Below the pieces are notes generated by a model, which saw nothing but the letters and a program-made list of their open reading frames with translations, was not told where the DNA came from and ran no database searches. The translations under genes and the position numbers were made by a program. A stretch of 64,000 bases of DNA from Acidovorax delafieldii 2AN (GTDB taxonomy: Bacteria; Pseudomonadota; Gammaproteobacteria; Burkholderiales; Burkholderiaceae_C): the NCBI RefSeq assembly GCF_000175235.1, contig NZ_ACQT01000004.1, forward strand, positions 1 through 64,000. The letters are read 5' to 3'. Of this stretch, positions 55,376 to 64,000 are shown in pieces (position 1 is the stretch's first letter; the number at the start of each line of letters is the position of its first letter).

Positions 55376-55744
55376 ATCCGCATCCATGTGCACGGGTGCG
55401 GGCAGGCCGCGCACGGTGCTGCGCTTGATGGCCCCTGAATCTCCAAAGCCTTCAGCAGCTAAAGAAGAATCTTCGCGCAGGAGCTCCACCGCGTGACGGA
55501 ACGAGATGCCCTTGAGCTTCATCACCCAGTCAATGGGCCCACCGCCGATGCCGCAGCCAAAGCAGTGCCACAGGTTCTTGGCGGGCGTGACGATGAGGCT
55601 CGCGGTTTCATCCGCGTGAAAGGGGCAGCGCCCTGCCAAGTCCTTGCCCGTCTTCTTGAGCTCGACGCCTGCGCCCTCAACCAGGCGTTGCACTGCAATT
55701 TCTTCTTTTAGCCGCTGGATGTCAGTGTTTGGGATGCGGGGTAT
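55366..55744 (-). pseudogene. CHC2 zinc-finger primase-type protein, N-terminal remnant
   Basis: The frame reads RIPNTDIQRLKEEIAVQRLV, GKDLAGRCPFHADETASLIV, LWHCFGCGIGGGPIDWVMK and GISFRHAVELLRE. The CHC2 zinc ligands (Cys-Pro-Phe-His and Cys-Phe-Gly-Cys) are complete. The codon at the expected initiator position (55742-55744, before CCC CGC) is ATA where ATG is expected. The only in-frame later start is GTG at 55693. Homology ends near 55366 where the IS3 fragment begins, so the Toprim/helicase part is lost. Full proteins of this type accompany XRE regulators in integrated mobile elements. Confidence 0.75.
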
Positions 55745-55830
55745 GGCAGCAAGTCCTGTGCGATGGATTCCTGGAAGCAGCCTGAGGTCTTACCCGGAAG
55801 ACGATCCGGATTTTGTTAACTCGACATCAG

Positions 55831-55851
55831 AATACTACGTAAAGTAGTATT
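55831..55851 (+). promoter_or_regulatory. palindromic operator upstream of the XRE regulator
   Basis: AATACTAC, a five-base spacer, and the exact complement GTAGTATT. This is the size and form of an XRE/Cro-type operator and stands between the divergent primase remnant and regulator genes, 72 bases from the regulator ATG. Autoregulation is likely but inferred. Confidence 0.65.
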
Positions 55852-55922
55852 AAACACCACTCATCGCAAAGGCGGACCCTGTGCCCGCTACTGTCTCCAC
55901 TTTCCCGCAGGCACACGCAGTC

Positions 55923-56288
55923 ATGGCCATCAGCAGCGAAGAGCGCGATTTCTTGGTGACGTTGGGCGAGCGCATCGCCGCGCAGCGTCAAGCATGCGGC
56001 ATCACGCAGGTGCAGCTGGCTGAGGTGTTGGGGGTGTCGCAGCAGACCGTGCAGGCCTATGAGGTAGGCCGCAGGCGCATTCAAGTCGCTGCGCTGCCAA
56101 CCGTGGCCAGAACCCTGTCCTTGTCGCTGGAGGAGTTATTTGGAGAAGACACACAGGCCCGGCGCTCCAAGCGCGGCCCAGCGTCTAAATTGGAGAATCA
56201 ACTGGAGCGCATCAGCACGCTTCCCAAGCCTCGCCAGCGCATGGTGATTGATGTGATCGAGGCCATGCTGGCTCAACACAGCTCGTAG
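55923..56288 (+). CDS. XRE family helix-turn-helix regulator
   Basis: Protein of 121 residues. The Cro/C1 HTH reads LGERIAAQRQACGITQVQLAE and LGVSQQTVQAYEVGRRRI (each clipped), followed by ALPTVARTLSLSLEELFGE and a basic linker RSKRGPASKLENQLERI. The C-terminal helix is KPRQRMVIDVIEAML. This form is often found beside CHC2-primase genes of integrated elements. ATG 55923 is used; GTG 55881 would add 14 residues. It is intact although its neighbour is broken. Confidence 0.88.
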   Translation: MAISSEERDFLVTLGERIAAQRQACGITQVQLAEVLGVSQQTVQAYEVGRRRIQVAALPTVARTLSLSLEELFGEDTQARRSKRGPASKLENQLERISTLPKPRQRMVIDVIEAMLAQHSS

Positions 56289-56311
56289 CACACGCAACGC
56301 TGACACCATAA

Positions 56312-56377
56312 AAGAAGCCACCCGGAACCCCACAGCTTTAGCGGCTGGCAGGGGGTGCGGGTGCTTTTTGTTTTTTA
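56312..56377 (+). terminator. probable terminator after the XRE gene
   Basis: An imperfect long stem (AAGCCACCCGG and CCCC arms against GGGGG and TGCGGGTGCTT arms, with an inner CAGC/GCTG pairing) is followed by TTTTTGTTTTTT. It fits termination of the XRE transcript and may also serve the opposing Rhs-immunity transcript. Confidence 0.5.
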
Positions 56378-56384
56378 AATGATG

Positions 56385-56651
56385 TTAATTTCTGCGGAGT
56401 TGGTGGTAAACGATAGCGTGCCCAATACCCGGCAAACTGCCCCAATCAATTAAAAATGCCAGCCAGGCCAAACTACTCATTGGATTACCCGGGAAGAAAT
56501 AAAAACCAAGGAACACGAGAATCCCACCAAGCAAGGGTATCCAAGATGGCGAAGGCTGCTTTTTTATAAACGCCACATAAAAGCAGCGCCAATTTAGGAA
56601 TATCAGCCAACTCCCGATCAAAAGCAAAAAAACGCACAAAATATTCATCAT
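56385..56651 (-). CDS. small membrane protein coupled to the Rhs toxin, putative immunity protein
   Basis: Protein of 88 residues with three hydrophobic segments: MNILCVFLLLIGSWLIFLNW (segment 1), then IPLLGGILVFLGFYFF and SLAWLAFLIDWGSL. It ends HAIVYHQLRRN. The start ATG overlaps the Rhs stop as ATGATGA. Rhs genes normally carry an immunity gene at exactly this position, and the DNA is visibly AT-richer than the surrounding operons, as often seen for Rhs tips. I know no homologue by motif, so immunity is inferred from position. Confidence 0.6.
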   Translation of the reverse strand: MMNILCVFLLLIGSWLIFLNWRCFYVAFIKKQPSPSWIPLLGGILVFLGFYFFPGNPMSSLAWLAFLIDWGSLPGIGHAIVYHQLRRN

Positions 56652-59600
56652 GGCAAATAAATCCTTTGCCCAAATAGGCCTTTCCAAGCACCATCAATGC
56701 CAACACCCGTTGGCCATCTGGCTGCACTTGCAGGAATTTGATAACTAGCACCCGTTCCGTATGGGGCAAATTGATTACCCATGCCAGGCTGCCATTTGAA
56801 AGATCGGGCGTAAGTCCACCAGTTTTGACCGCCCTTCATCACCCAATCGCCCGTTTCAAGTCCTTCGCGACCCCAGCGAGAAACAGTGATGGTTTCAGGT
56901 GCTGCACAAAACAAAGGCGCAGATGCTGATCCAACCAATCCAATAGCAGATGGCGTCAGCCCAGCAGTCACGGCGGGTAGTGTGATCGCTCTTGTCCACG
57001 CCCCCGCTCTTACGGCATCGTCCAGCGTTGTATTGCGCCTTGCTCCTGCAAGCGTCGTCAGGTCAAGAAACTGCAAGCCCACTGGGTCCACGAACGAAAG
57101 CGGATTCCCGCCCACATACCCAAACCGATTCCATCCACCCCCGAGCCCAATGGGATCCGCCTGGATATACCGCCCCGTGGCCGCATCGTAGTACCGATGC
57201 AGGTTGTACGCCAGCTTGGTCTCCGCATCCCACTGCTGGCCCGGATAGCGCAGGTCGAACGCCACTGCTTCGCCGTACGCCGTCCCCTGCCCATCATGCT
57301 TGTAGCCAGCGGCTGCCGTGGTGGGCTGCACTTCTCCGAAGCCAGTGATCAGCCACTGCCACACCACCTGGCCTTGCTGGTTCGTCATGCGCCTGGGGGT
57401 GTTCAGGTGGTCTGCATCGATGGCATACAGCCGACCGTTGATCTGCGCGGCGATGGGCATGGGGCCGCTGGCCGTGGGCAGATAGATGATCTCCGTCGTG
57501 TCCGTCTCTCCGGCCGGTGCAGTGCTGGTGGCGCTGCGTCGGTTGCTGTACTGGCCCAGAACGGTGCTGCCGATGCCATCTTCGTCATAGACGGTTTGCT
57601 GGGTGAGTGGGCTGGTGGTCGATAGCCTGGCGTCACTCTTGATCACGCGCTGGCCCAGGGCGTTGTAGCGGTAGCTGACGGCCTGGACGTTGCCGGGGTC
57701 TGCGCTGGCGCTGGCTTTGCCGATGCGCCCGTCGACACCGTAGTGCAGGTAGCTGTCGCCCTTCTTCGTCAGCGCCCCTGTGGCGTCGTAGGTGTAAGTG
57801 GTGCTGGTGGTCTGCGCGAGGCTGCCGGGCAGTTGCAGGGTTTCGGTGTAGCTTCGCAGCTGGTTGCCGCCACTGGTGCCCTGGTATACGCGCTGCAAGG
57901 TAGCCGCGCCTGCCGAGGTGGTGGCGCTGTAGTAGGTCTGGCTGCGGTTGCCGTTGGCATCCCAGGCATAGCCGATGCTGTCCATGCCAATGGTGTCGCT
58001 CAGGGAGTCGCCACTGGGCAGGGCAAGGCCTGGCGGGCCGCTATGAGCGCTGGCCGTCAAATGGCCTGTGGCGTCGTAGTTGTAGGCGCTGGTGATCACT
58101 GCCTGTTGGGCTTGCGCCGTGCCGGGCAGCATGTGCTGCTGCTTGATCTGGCGGATGCGCCCCGCCGTGTCCCAGGTGAGGTCCAGCAGGGCGCTGCCGG
58201 CTAGCTGGCCTGCGCTGGTGTACTCGCGGATTTCTTCAAGCACGGTGCTGCTACCCGGGCCGCTGGCGAAGCCGCTCCATTGCCAGCCGGTGGGCTGGCC
58301 CAACGCGTTCCAGGTGATATTCGCCAGCAACGGCTGGCCGTTCCACTGCATTCCCGTAAGGCGGCCCGTGGCATCGTACTGATGGGTCAATTGCCTTCCG
58401 CTGGCATAGGTAACGCTCGCAATCTGACCCGCACCGCCTTGGCCTGCGGGGATGTAGGTGTAGGAAATGCTGCGGGTGCTTCCGGTGCCCTCGTCATTCG
58501 CCAGCAACTGTGTCTTGCGGGTGATGCGCCCCAGGAGGTCGCGTTGGTAGCGGGTAGTGACACCAGCGTCTTGCACTTCTGACAGGTAGCCGATGCTTGC
58601 TTGTGGTGCGCCGGGTGCGTTGTAGGTGAGACCCGCCAGGTCGTAGCGCAGCGTGGTGCTAGTGTTGTCTGCGTATTGCAGTAACGTCGGGCGTCCCAAG
58701 GCATCACGCGTGATGGTGGTGGCGCGCCCCAGCGCGTCGGTCACTTGCTTTGGCAGACCTAGCGTGTCGTACTGGGCGCTTTGTGCACCCGCGTCCGCAC
58801 TTGTCTCGCCCTTTGCGTTGCCCCGAGCATCGCGCTCGTAGGAGGTAGCTACACCCTTGAAGTCAGTAGCTCGGGTGATGGCATCGCCCGCGTCGTACAC
58901 CAAAGACGCCTGAGTGCCGAGAGGGTCCTTCTCCGTGGCAAGCCGTCTCAGATTGTCAAACGTGTAGGAGGTGGACTGGCTCAATGCATTGGTCCGTCCC
59001 ACGAGATCGCTACTGCCGTTATAACTATAGGCGACAGTCTGATTGCCTCCTACCGTTTCAGTGGAAATACGGTTGAAGCTATCGATCGTCCGAGACAGTG
59101 CGAAGGCCGTGCTTCCGGCGCTGTCCAATATCTGCTCTTGCGTTCTTTTGCCCATGGCATTCAACGCATAGCTGCCGGTGCCGCCGCGGTTATCTGCCCA
59201 CCCGATCAGGCGCTGGGCTGTGTCGTATTCATACGTGATCTTGTACCCATCTGGCTGGGTAAGGGTTTTCAGCTGCCCGGTAGGTTGGTAGGTCATCAAA
59301 AAGGTCGCACCGTCCCCACTGATACTCGTTAGCCGCTGTCGCTGGTCGTACGTATACGACGTCACTAAACCCGTGGGGGCGATTTGCTCCAGGACGTTCC
59401 CGTGTGGGTCATAGCGCGTGAAACTTGTAACCCGCCCAGCGGAATCGGTGACGCTGCGAAGGTCGCCCCGTGTGGCAGTCTGGGTGGTGGCAGCGTAGTA
59501 CGCGTACTGAGTCACTCCACCAGCAGGGTCCTGCTCGGTGAGGACCTGGGCATCCTCGTTGTACGTCCAACTCCAGACACGCTGCGGCGCTCCCGGGGCT

Positions 59601-59746
59601 AGCTGGGCAGAGAATCCATTGCTCCCGTTAGCATCAGCAGTCTCTTGCTCCACTTTCTTGCATAAGACGGCAGCCGGTGACCTATCGGGCAAAACGGCGG
59701 TGTTTGGCGCCCCCTGCAAAGGGATCGGACTGCCCGTTATAGACAT
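56648..59746 (-). pseudogene. Rhs repeat-associated core protein, C-terminal half with toxin tip
   Basis: This frame holds the downstream 1000 residues of an Rhs protein: many YD repeats (RYDPHGNVLEQI, QYDALGRVTRIT-like) and the diagnostic core end YYDAATGRYIQADPIGLGGG with NPLSFVDPVGL near residue 890. About 140 variable residues follow. The tip has TVSRWGREGLETGDWVMKGG, GNQFAPYGTG and WPTGVGIDGAWKGLFGQR, which I recognise as similar to TreTu-type ADP-ribosyltransferase toxins that modify EF-Tu. The first ATG (59746) is an accident of frame. The segment continues the frame of the upstream gene after a one-base shift, so the protein is probably not made as written unless frameshifting occurs. 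Confidence 0.7.
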
Positions 59747-61496
59747 ACGTTGTCAGTAACTTTGGCTGTGCTACGCGCGTGTGCAAACTCCACGCTGGGT
59801 GCCATTGATAGGATGTTTTGCGGGCAGTTACGGGAAGACTCAATTGGCCGGAAGCCAGCGAGGCGCACGAAATGTTCGATGGCACTCCTTCCGTCATTGA
59901 AGTGCGTAAGCTGCGCGCTGGATCGTACTCAAAACAAGTAGGCCGCCCCTCATCGTTTCTCTGGAGAACGTTCCCCTTGGCGTCGCGTGTAAACGATTTG
60001 CTTGGTCCCGGCGATCTGTCTACCGAACTGGCGATGGTCAGCCAACTGAGCCAGTATCTTTCGCCGATCAGATTATAGTTATATCGATACTGGGTCCCAA
60101 GTGGGTCGGTAGCAATGGTTTCGTTTGGATATGCAGAGTAATAGCTGAAATTGTATTTATAAGCTCCACCAGCGTGCTCGCTGCTAGCAGCACGACCGTC
60201 ACAGCGATACTTATACGTAGCAAACCGATTGCCAGCCTCGTCGGTAATTCCAGTCAGCAGATTCTCACCGTTTACAATGGTGCACCCATTTTGGGGAGTT
60301 GCCTCATAGTGATAGGCCTTTGCTGTGCTATCAGGATAGATAACGGTACTGAGTCGCGAAGGAGCAGAATAATCATAGGAATATACCTGCAGCGCAGGAT
60401 CCACCATTGACTTTAATTGTCCCTCTGAATCGTAGGTGAACTTCAGACTCCGCCCAAAAGCATCTTTCGCCTCGACAAGGAGACCAAGGGAATCAAAATT
60501 CGCCGGTTTGCCTGTTCCCGTATAGATGTACGTGAGCCGGACGCGTCCATCAGCAGACGATTTTTTGGTGACGCGCCCGCGGGAATCCAACGTATACAGG
60601 AAGTTGTCACTCGATCGTACCCGATACTCATCAGCGGCACTTGTGCCTATCCAAGTGTATTGGTAGGCCGATTTGGCTGCCAGGTCAGCGGGCTCGCCCG
60701 TGTACATGAAAGCCCGGCCGTTTTCTAGCTGCCAGGAATGGGCGTTGTTGGCGACAGGATAGCAATACTCATCTAGCTTGGTTTTCGATTTAACCCAATA
60801 AGCTGGATAGCATGGACTGCCCTGGTCTGAAATCGCACCGTACCAGCCCTGATTCAAGATGGAGAAAAACTTCTTCTTGCCGCTTCGATAGGTTCGCTCG
60901 AACGTCAGTCCTGATTTTGTCGTCGGATAGTCAACTTCCAACTGAACCTTGTGGCCGCTAGCCGGTAGAACAGGGTTTCCGATACCATCGCAGTCGTCGC
61001 ATGCATCGTCAGTAGGTACATAGATGACGCAAGATATTTGTTCATGGTTCGGATCGACTTTTGCCCGTTCCATATCGGTAACGGAATAAACAGTATCACC
61101 ATTAAACACTGTAGGACACTCCCAGTGCAGGGTGATTGAAACTGCAGCTGCCCGGCCTGAGCCGTAGTCGGGTATCCCCTCGGAGTAGTAGTTAGAAACC
61201 CTGCCGTTATAGAAATAACTTCCAGCGACTGGGGCGCCAGCGTCACGGCAATATGTGAGGCCATCGCGATCGCTTACATGGCAGCTTGTATCGTGATACA
61301 GTTGAGAGGCGATACTGAATGCCTCTCCCATTGATTCTGCCTTTTCAACCACTATGGTGGGCCATCCGCCTCCACCTCCGAGCCATGCCGCAGCTTCGTA
61401 ATAGAACTTGGGCTCGACGTTGATTTTTACTGTGCCCGCTTGTGCATTCTGGAATAGTGCGAGCAATAGCAATGGAAGATAGGCCAAGATTCTCAT
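59682..61496 (-). CDS. secreted Rhs-repeat protein, N-terminal half (frame broken before the core)
   Basis: The 604-residue frame begins with a Sec signal peptide, MRILAYLPLLLLALFQNAQA, cut before GTVK. A cysteine-containing domain follows (CHVSDRDGLTYC, CVIYVPTDDACDDC), then SGHKVQLEVDYPTTKSGLTF at the start of the Rhs shell and YD repeats (YDSEGQLKSM, FTRDAKGNVLQRNDEGRPTC). It ends at GGAKHRRFAR. Deleting one G from the run of five (59710-59714) joins it to the downstream frame and restores DPFAGAPNTAVLP. The full protein would be about 1600 residues. No PAAR or VgrG element is seen, so export appears to start through Sec. Confidence 0.75.
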   Translation of the reverse strand: MRILAYLPLLLLALFQNAQAGTVKINVEPKFYYEAAAWLGGGGGWPTIVVEKAESMGEAFSIASQLYHDTSCHVSDRDGLTYCRDAGAPVAGSYFYNGRVSNYYSEGIPDYGSGRAAAVSITLHWECPTVFNGDTVYSVTDMERAKVDPNHEQISCVIYVPTDDACDDCDGIGNPVLPASGHKVQLEVDYPTTKSGLTFERTYRSGKKKFFSILNQGWYGAISDQGSPCYPAYWVKSKTKLDEYCYPVANNAHSWQLENGRAFMYTGEPADLAAKSAYQYTWIGTSAADEYRVRSSDNFLYTLDSRGRVTKKSSADGRVRLTYIYTGTGKPANFDSLGLLVEAKDAFGRSLKFTYDSEGQLKSMVDPALQVYSYDYSAPSRLSTVIYPDSTAKAYHYEATPQNGCTIVNGENLLTGITDEAGNRFATYKYRCDGRAASSEHAGGAYKYNFSYYSAYPNETIATDPLGTQYRYNYNLIGERYWLSWLTIASSVDRSPGPSKSFTRDAKGNVLQRNDEGRPTCFEYDPARSLRTSMTEGVPSNISCASLASGQLSLPVTARKTSYQWHPAWSLHTRVAQPKLLTTYVYNGQSDPFAGGAKHRRFAR

Positions 61497-62067
61497 TTGT
61501 TGCCCTCAAGTATTATTGTTTCACTAGGTCCGACAAGATAGCACCTCAAATCTAGTGGCTCATGACGTGAGCCTGCACTGTAGCGAACCATCACCGTGTC
61601 AATGCATTAGGGCACTAGGGCATGTGTAAACATAGGTATCTTCTTTGCGCAGTCAGTGGCGGACAACTGACCTCTTTTGTAGTATCAAGATCTCCAACTC
61701 TTTAAGCAGTGACTTCCGGCGCGCACGCACGACCGATAAATTGCAGCCACGATGAGAGCTCGAGGTTACCGCGGCTGATCACGCCTAGCTTGGCGTCGGA
61801 CGAGTTCAGGACCGGGCATCCTTGGCGCTTTGGTTGGCATCAATTGCGTTGCACCGGTGCCGCCAACATGCTGTCTCTGGACCCAGCGCGATGCCGCAGC
61901 TTCGTTGCTGCTAGAGGCCTACGCCCAGATTGGCACCCCTACTCGTAGAGTTCGGGACTTGCGAACTCATCTGGACGATCTGCAAACCAAAACTAGCATC
62001 CTACCGATGCCGCAAACTTAGCCCACAATGCTGGTCCACGGGAGTGGGCTGACTCCAGAGAGCAGTC
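61497..62067. other. intergenic region, no confident gene
   Basis: About 570 bases lie upstream of the Rhs gene. It is AT-richer than the flanks near 61500-61700. Short frames (for example 61709-61948 plus) show no known domain. It presumably holds the Rhs promoter. No IS ends could be recognised. Confidence 0.35.
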
Positions 62068-62871
62068 TCAACCTCCTAGCAAGTAGCCTTCACTAGAGTC
62101 AAGATAGTCCTCTAGGTGCAGCAGCACCTGGCCTTCCCTTAGCAGTAGAACCCCATATTGCGGGTTCTCGTTCTTGCCCACGATGTTCAGCGATGGGTCT
62201 TGCAGCACTAGCGCGACATCGTGGTTGGTGCTGCGTAGCGTGGAGTAGGGTATACCCCGGACGGAGCCGAAGATTGGTCGATGGATGTGGCCGAAGAAGC
62301 AGTGGGCTATACGCGGCTCGAAGCTGGCGATGGCGGCCTCAAACGGGCCCGTGTTGCGCAGTGAGATGTCGTCCATACTCGTAATCCCGATTGGGAAGAA
62401 CGGATGGTGCATGAACAGCAGCACGGGCTTTTCCGCGGCTTGCAGCGCGGCCCGCAGCCACTGCGCGCGCTGCTCGCAGAACACGCCCCAGTGCACTCCC
62501 GGCTCATTGGTGTCCAGGAAGATTGCGGTGTACCGCTCTAGTTGGACCACATACTGCACGAACCCGTTAGCGTCGCACGGAATGTGCGGGAAATGGCGCA
62601 CGAAATTCACGCGGCTGTCGTGGTTACCGAGGATAGGATAGACGGGCATGGACAGCGCCGCGAGGCACTCGCGCAGGTGCTCGTAGGCGTTGTCATGACC
62701 GTAGTGGGTCAGATCTCCGGTGATGACGACGGCGCGGGCATCGGCATGGTGGCAGTTGATGTGCTCCACAGCCTGCTGCAGGCGCAGCTTGGGATCAAGC
62801 CCGTACAGCGCGCCGGCTTCCTTGACGAGGTGCGTGTCAGTCAGGTGAATATATTTGTCGAAGCGAGGCAT
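62068..62871 (-). CDS. calcineurin-like metallophosphoesterase (GpdQ/CpdA-like phosphodiesterase)
   Basis: Protein of 267 residues with the complete binuclear metal set in order: HLTDTHLV (Asp and His), VITGDLTHYGH, PILGNHDSRVNF, VLLFMHHPFFP and CFFGHIHRPIFG. It resembles class III phosphodiesterases such as GpdQ, which cleaves glycerophosphodiesters, and CpdA. It is just downstream of a binding-protein gene of the carbohydrate type, so a role in freeing a phosphate or glycerol from an imported phosphodiester is plausible. The enzyme has no signal peptide and should be cytoplasmic. Confidence 0.87.
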   Translation of the reverse strand: MPRFDKYIHLTDTHLVKEAGALYGLDPKLRLQQAVEHINCHHADARAVVITGDLTHYGHDNAYEHLRECLAALSMPVYPILGNHDSRVNFVRHFPHIPCDANGFVQYVVQLERYTAIFLDTNEPGVHWGVFCEQRAQWLRAALQAAEKPVLLFMHHPFFPIGITSMDDISLRNTGPFEAAIASFEPRIAHCFFGHIHRPIFGSVRGIPYSTLRSTNHDVALVLQDPSLNIVGKNENPQYGVLLLREGQVLLHLEDYLDSSEGYLLGG

Positions 62872-62894
62872 GGCGGCAGGTTCTCCGGGCGCGA

Positions 62895-64000
62895 TCAGTC
62901 GAGGAGTTTTTGCACGTCGGTGGCCATGGCCTTGAGCGCGTCCGCAGGCGTGGCAGAGCGGTCGAACACAGTCTGCGTATGGTTGTCGATTACATCGGTG
63001 ATTTTCAGTCCGTTTTCCCCAGGGAAGGCATACCAGCCGGTCAGCCAGGGAATTTGCCTAACGGCGGTGTACTGGTTGGGATTCTGGTCATAGTAGCCCT
63101 TCAGACGAGCCGGGTCGTCGATGGGCAGAGTGTTGGCGGGGAAGTAGCCGGTGTTCTTCGTCATGATGGTGGCGCCTTCGGGCCCTGTGGCGAACTTGAT
63201 GAACTCCCACGCTGCCTTTTGGCGCTCGGGATCCCGGGTGAACATCATGGCAACATTGCCGCCTGCAGGTACGCGGCCGTTCTGGGCGGGCACGGGGAAC
63301 AGGCCGGTCGCCAGCTTGAAACGGTTGCCGATTAGCTTCTCGATCTGACCTAGGCGCGATGTGGACGTGACCAGTACAGCCATGCGGCCCGAAACGAACA
63401 TTTGCGAAGCCTCCTTGTAGCTGATGTTGTCCATGGTGCCGCCCAGCGCCATGCGCCCCATCAGCGCCATGGCGCGCTGGCCGGTGGCGTCGTCGAACGC
63501 TACTTTTTTTTCTGACGCATCCAATATCTTGCCGCCCATCGAGAACACCAGCGACTGCCACAGCCAGTTGCCGGAGATGCGCCAGTCGAAGTACAGGCCG
63601 CTCGTGCCGGCATTGGCTTTGCGCGATGCGTCGGACACACGCAGGATGTCGTCCCAGGTCTTGGGAAGCTGCGCTGCGGCCATCCCGGCCTTATCCAGAA
63701 GGTCCATGTTGTAGTAGATGATGGGCGTGGACAATGCGAATCCGATGCCGGCCTGCTTGTCTTGGATTTGCCCGAGTGCCAGCAGGGACGCGCTGTAGCC
63801 GCTCTGCTCCCAGTTCTTCTCCTTCCGCATGAAGGGCGTCAGATCGACGGCGATGCCGCGATCCACGAAGATGCGCTGCCGGTTCAGTCCCTGGAACGAG
63901 ACGTCCGCCAACTGCTTGGTGACCGCGTGGCGCAGCGCTTGCTGGGCGGCCACTTCGTACTCAGGCGTGGGAGAACGGAACTTGACTGCGTAGTCGGGGA
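62895..64000 (-). CDS. extracellular solute-binding protein, family 1 (UgpB-like), partial
   Basis: The 3' part of a carbohydrate-type ABC binding protein. The frame continues without a stop to base 64000 (first residues PDYAVKFRSPTPEYEVAAQQ), so the apparent GTG start at 63953 is internal and the signal peptide lies outside the window. Features: IGFALSTPIIYYNMDLLDKA, LPKTWDDILRVSDA, PVPAQNGRVPAGGNVAMMF and RQKAAWEFIKFATGPEGATI (clipped), all typical of UgpB-type receptors. It is transcribed toward the phosphodiesterase gene, 23 bases away. Together they suggest a glycerophosphodiester or sugar-phosphate uptake unit. Confidence 0.88.
   Translation of the reverse strand, partial: PDYAVKFRSPTPEYEVAAQQALRHAVTKQLADVSFQGLNRQRIFVDRGIAVDLTPFMRKEKNWEQSGYSASLLALGQIQDKQAGIGFALSTPIIYYNMDLLDKAGMAAAQLPKTWDDILRVSDASRKANAGTSGLYFDWRISGNWLWQSLVFSMGGKILDASEKKVAFDDATGQRAMALMGRMALGGTMDNISYKEASQMFVSGRMAVLVTSTSRLGQIEKLIGNRFKLATGLFPVPAQNGRVPAGGNVAMMFTRDPERQKAAWEFIKFATGPEGATIMTKNTGYFPANTLPIDDPARLKGYYDQNPNQYTAVRQIPWLTGWYAFPGENGLKITDVIDNHTQTVFDRSATPADALKAMATDVQKLLD

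Noticed and set aside
63951-63953. GTG as start of the solute-binding protein
   Set aside because: The frame stays open to the window edge with protein-like residues upstream, so the true start lies outside.
1-64000. CRISPR arrays, rRNA and tRNA genes
   Set aside because: No regularly spaced direct repeats, no rRNA-like blocks and no T-loop/anticodon arm combination were found by reading. A covariance search would be the decisive test.

Overview
The window is high-GC bacterial chromosome. Its gene content and protein style point to a betaproteobacterium of the order Burkholderiales, most likely Comamonadaceae-like. The indicators are many CaiB/BaiF CoA transferases, Liv-type ABC transporters, a fused indolepyruvate-type oxidoreductase, a KdpFABC-DE operon and AraC/GntR/MocR regulators. 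This placement is inferred from family recognition, not from a marker gene. No rRNA, tRNA or CRISPR array was recognised.

1-8.5 kb is accessory sequence with several broken genes: an AraC regulator, an alpha/beta hydrolase cut by an in-frame amber codon, a ferric-reductase-like flavocytochrome, remnants of a DedA protein and possibly of a helicase-type protein, a VOC protein, a LysE exporter with its AraC regulator, and a decayed IS5-like transposase.

8.5-23.8 kb is a compact plus-strand catabolic operon with overlapping stops and starts. In order it holds a GH88/GH105-like hydrolase, an alpha-methylacyl-CoA-racemase-like protein, an acyl-CoA dehydrogenase, a class III CoA transferase, an acyl-CoA ligase, a fused 2-oxoacid:ferredoxin oxidoreductase, a complete LivHMGF-type ABC transporter with its binding protein, and a TetR regulator, closed by a terminator. 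A perfect palindrome lies just before the first gene. The substrate is unknown. This is the best candidate in the window for an undescribed pathway.

24.5-42.4 kb is a minus-strand set for uptake and oxidation of amine or amino-acid-like nitrogen compounds. It holds GabD, a cupin, GabT, an acetylpolyamine-amidohydrolase-like deacetylase, a GhrA-like reductase, a GlcD-like flavoprotein, an EamA transporter, a PuuC-like aldehyde dehydrogenase, an M20 amidohydrolase of the carbamoyl-amino-acid type, a ThDP enzyme, a dipeptide-type ABC transporter and an FCD-GntR regulator. Together they suggest acylated polyamine or omega-amino acid conversion to GABA and succinate.

43.0-51.3 kb is a complete kdp potassium system (a 34-residue membrane peptide, kdpF, A, B, C, D, E) with TTTAC repeats upstream. 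51.7-54.5 kb is a divergent MocR regulator / BenE-type transporter pair.

54.5-61.5 kb is a mobile and conflict region: an orphan small protein, a CHC2-primase remnant broken by an IS3-family fragment, an XRE regulator with a palindromic operator, and a secreted Rhs polymorphic toxin with a translationally coupled small membrane protein (putative immunity). The Rhs gene is split by a one-base change in a run of five G. 62-64 kb begins a minus-strand phosphodiesterase / carbohydrate-type binding protein unit that runs off the right edge.
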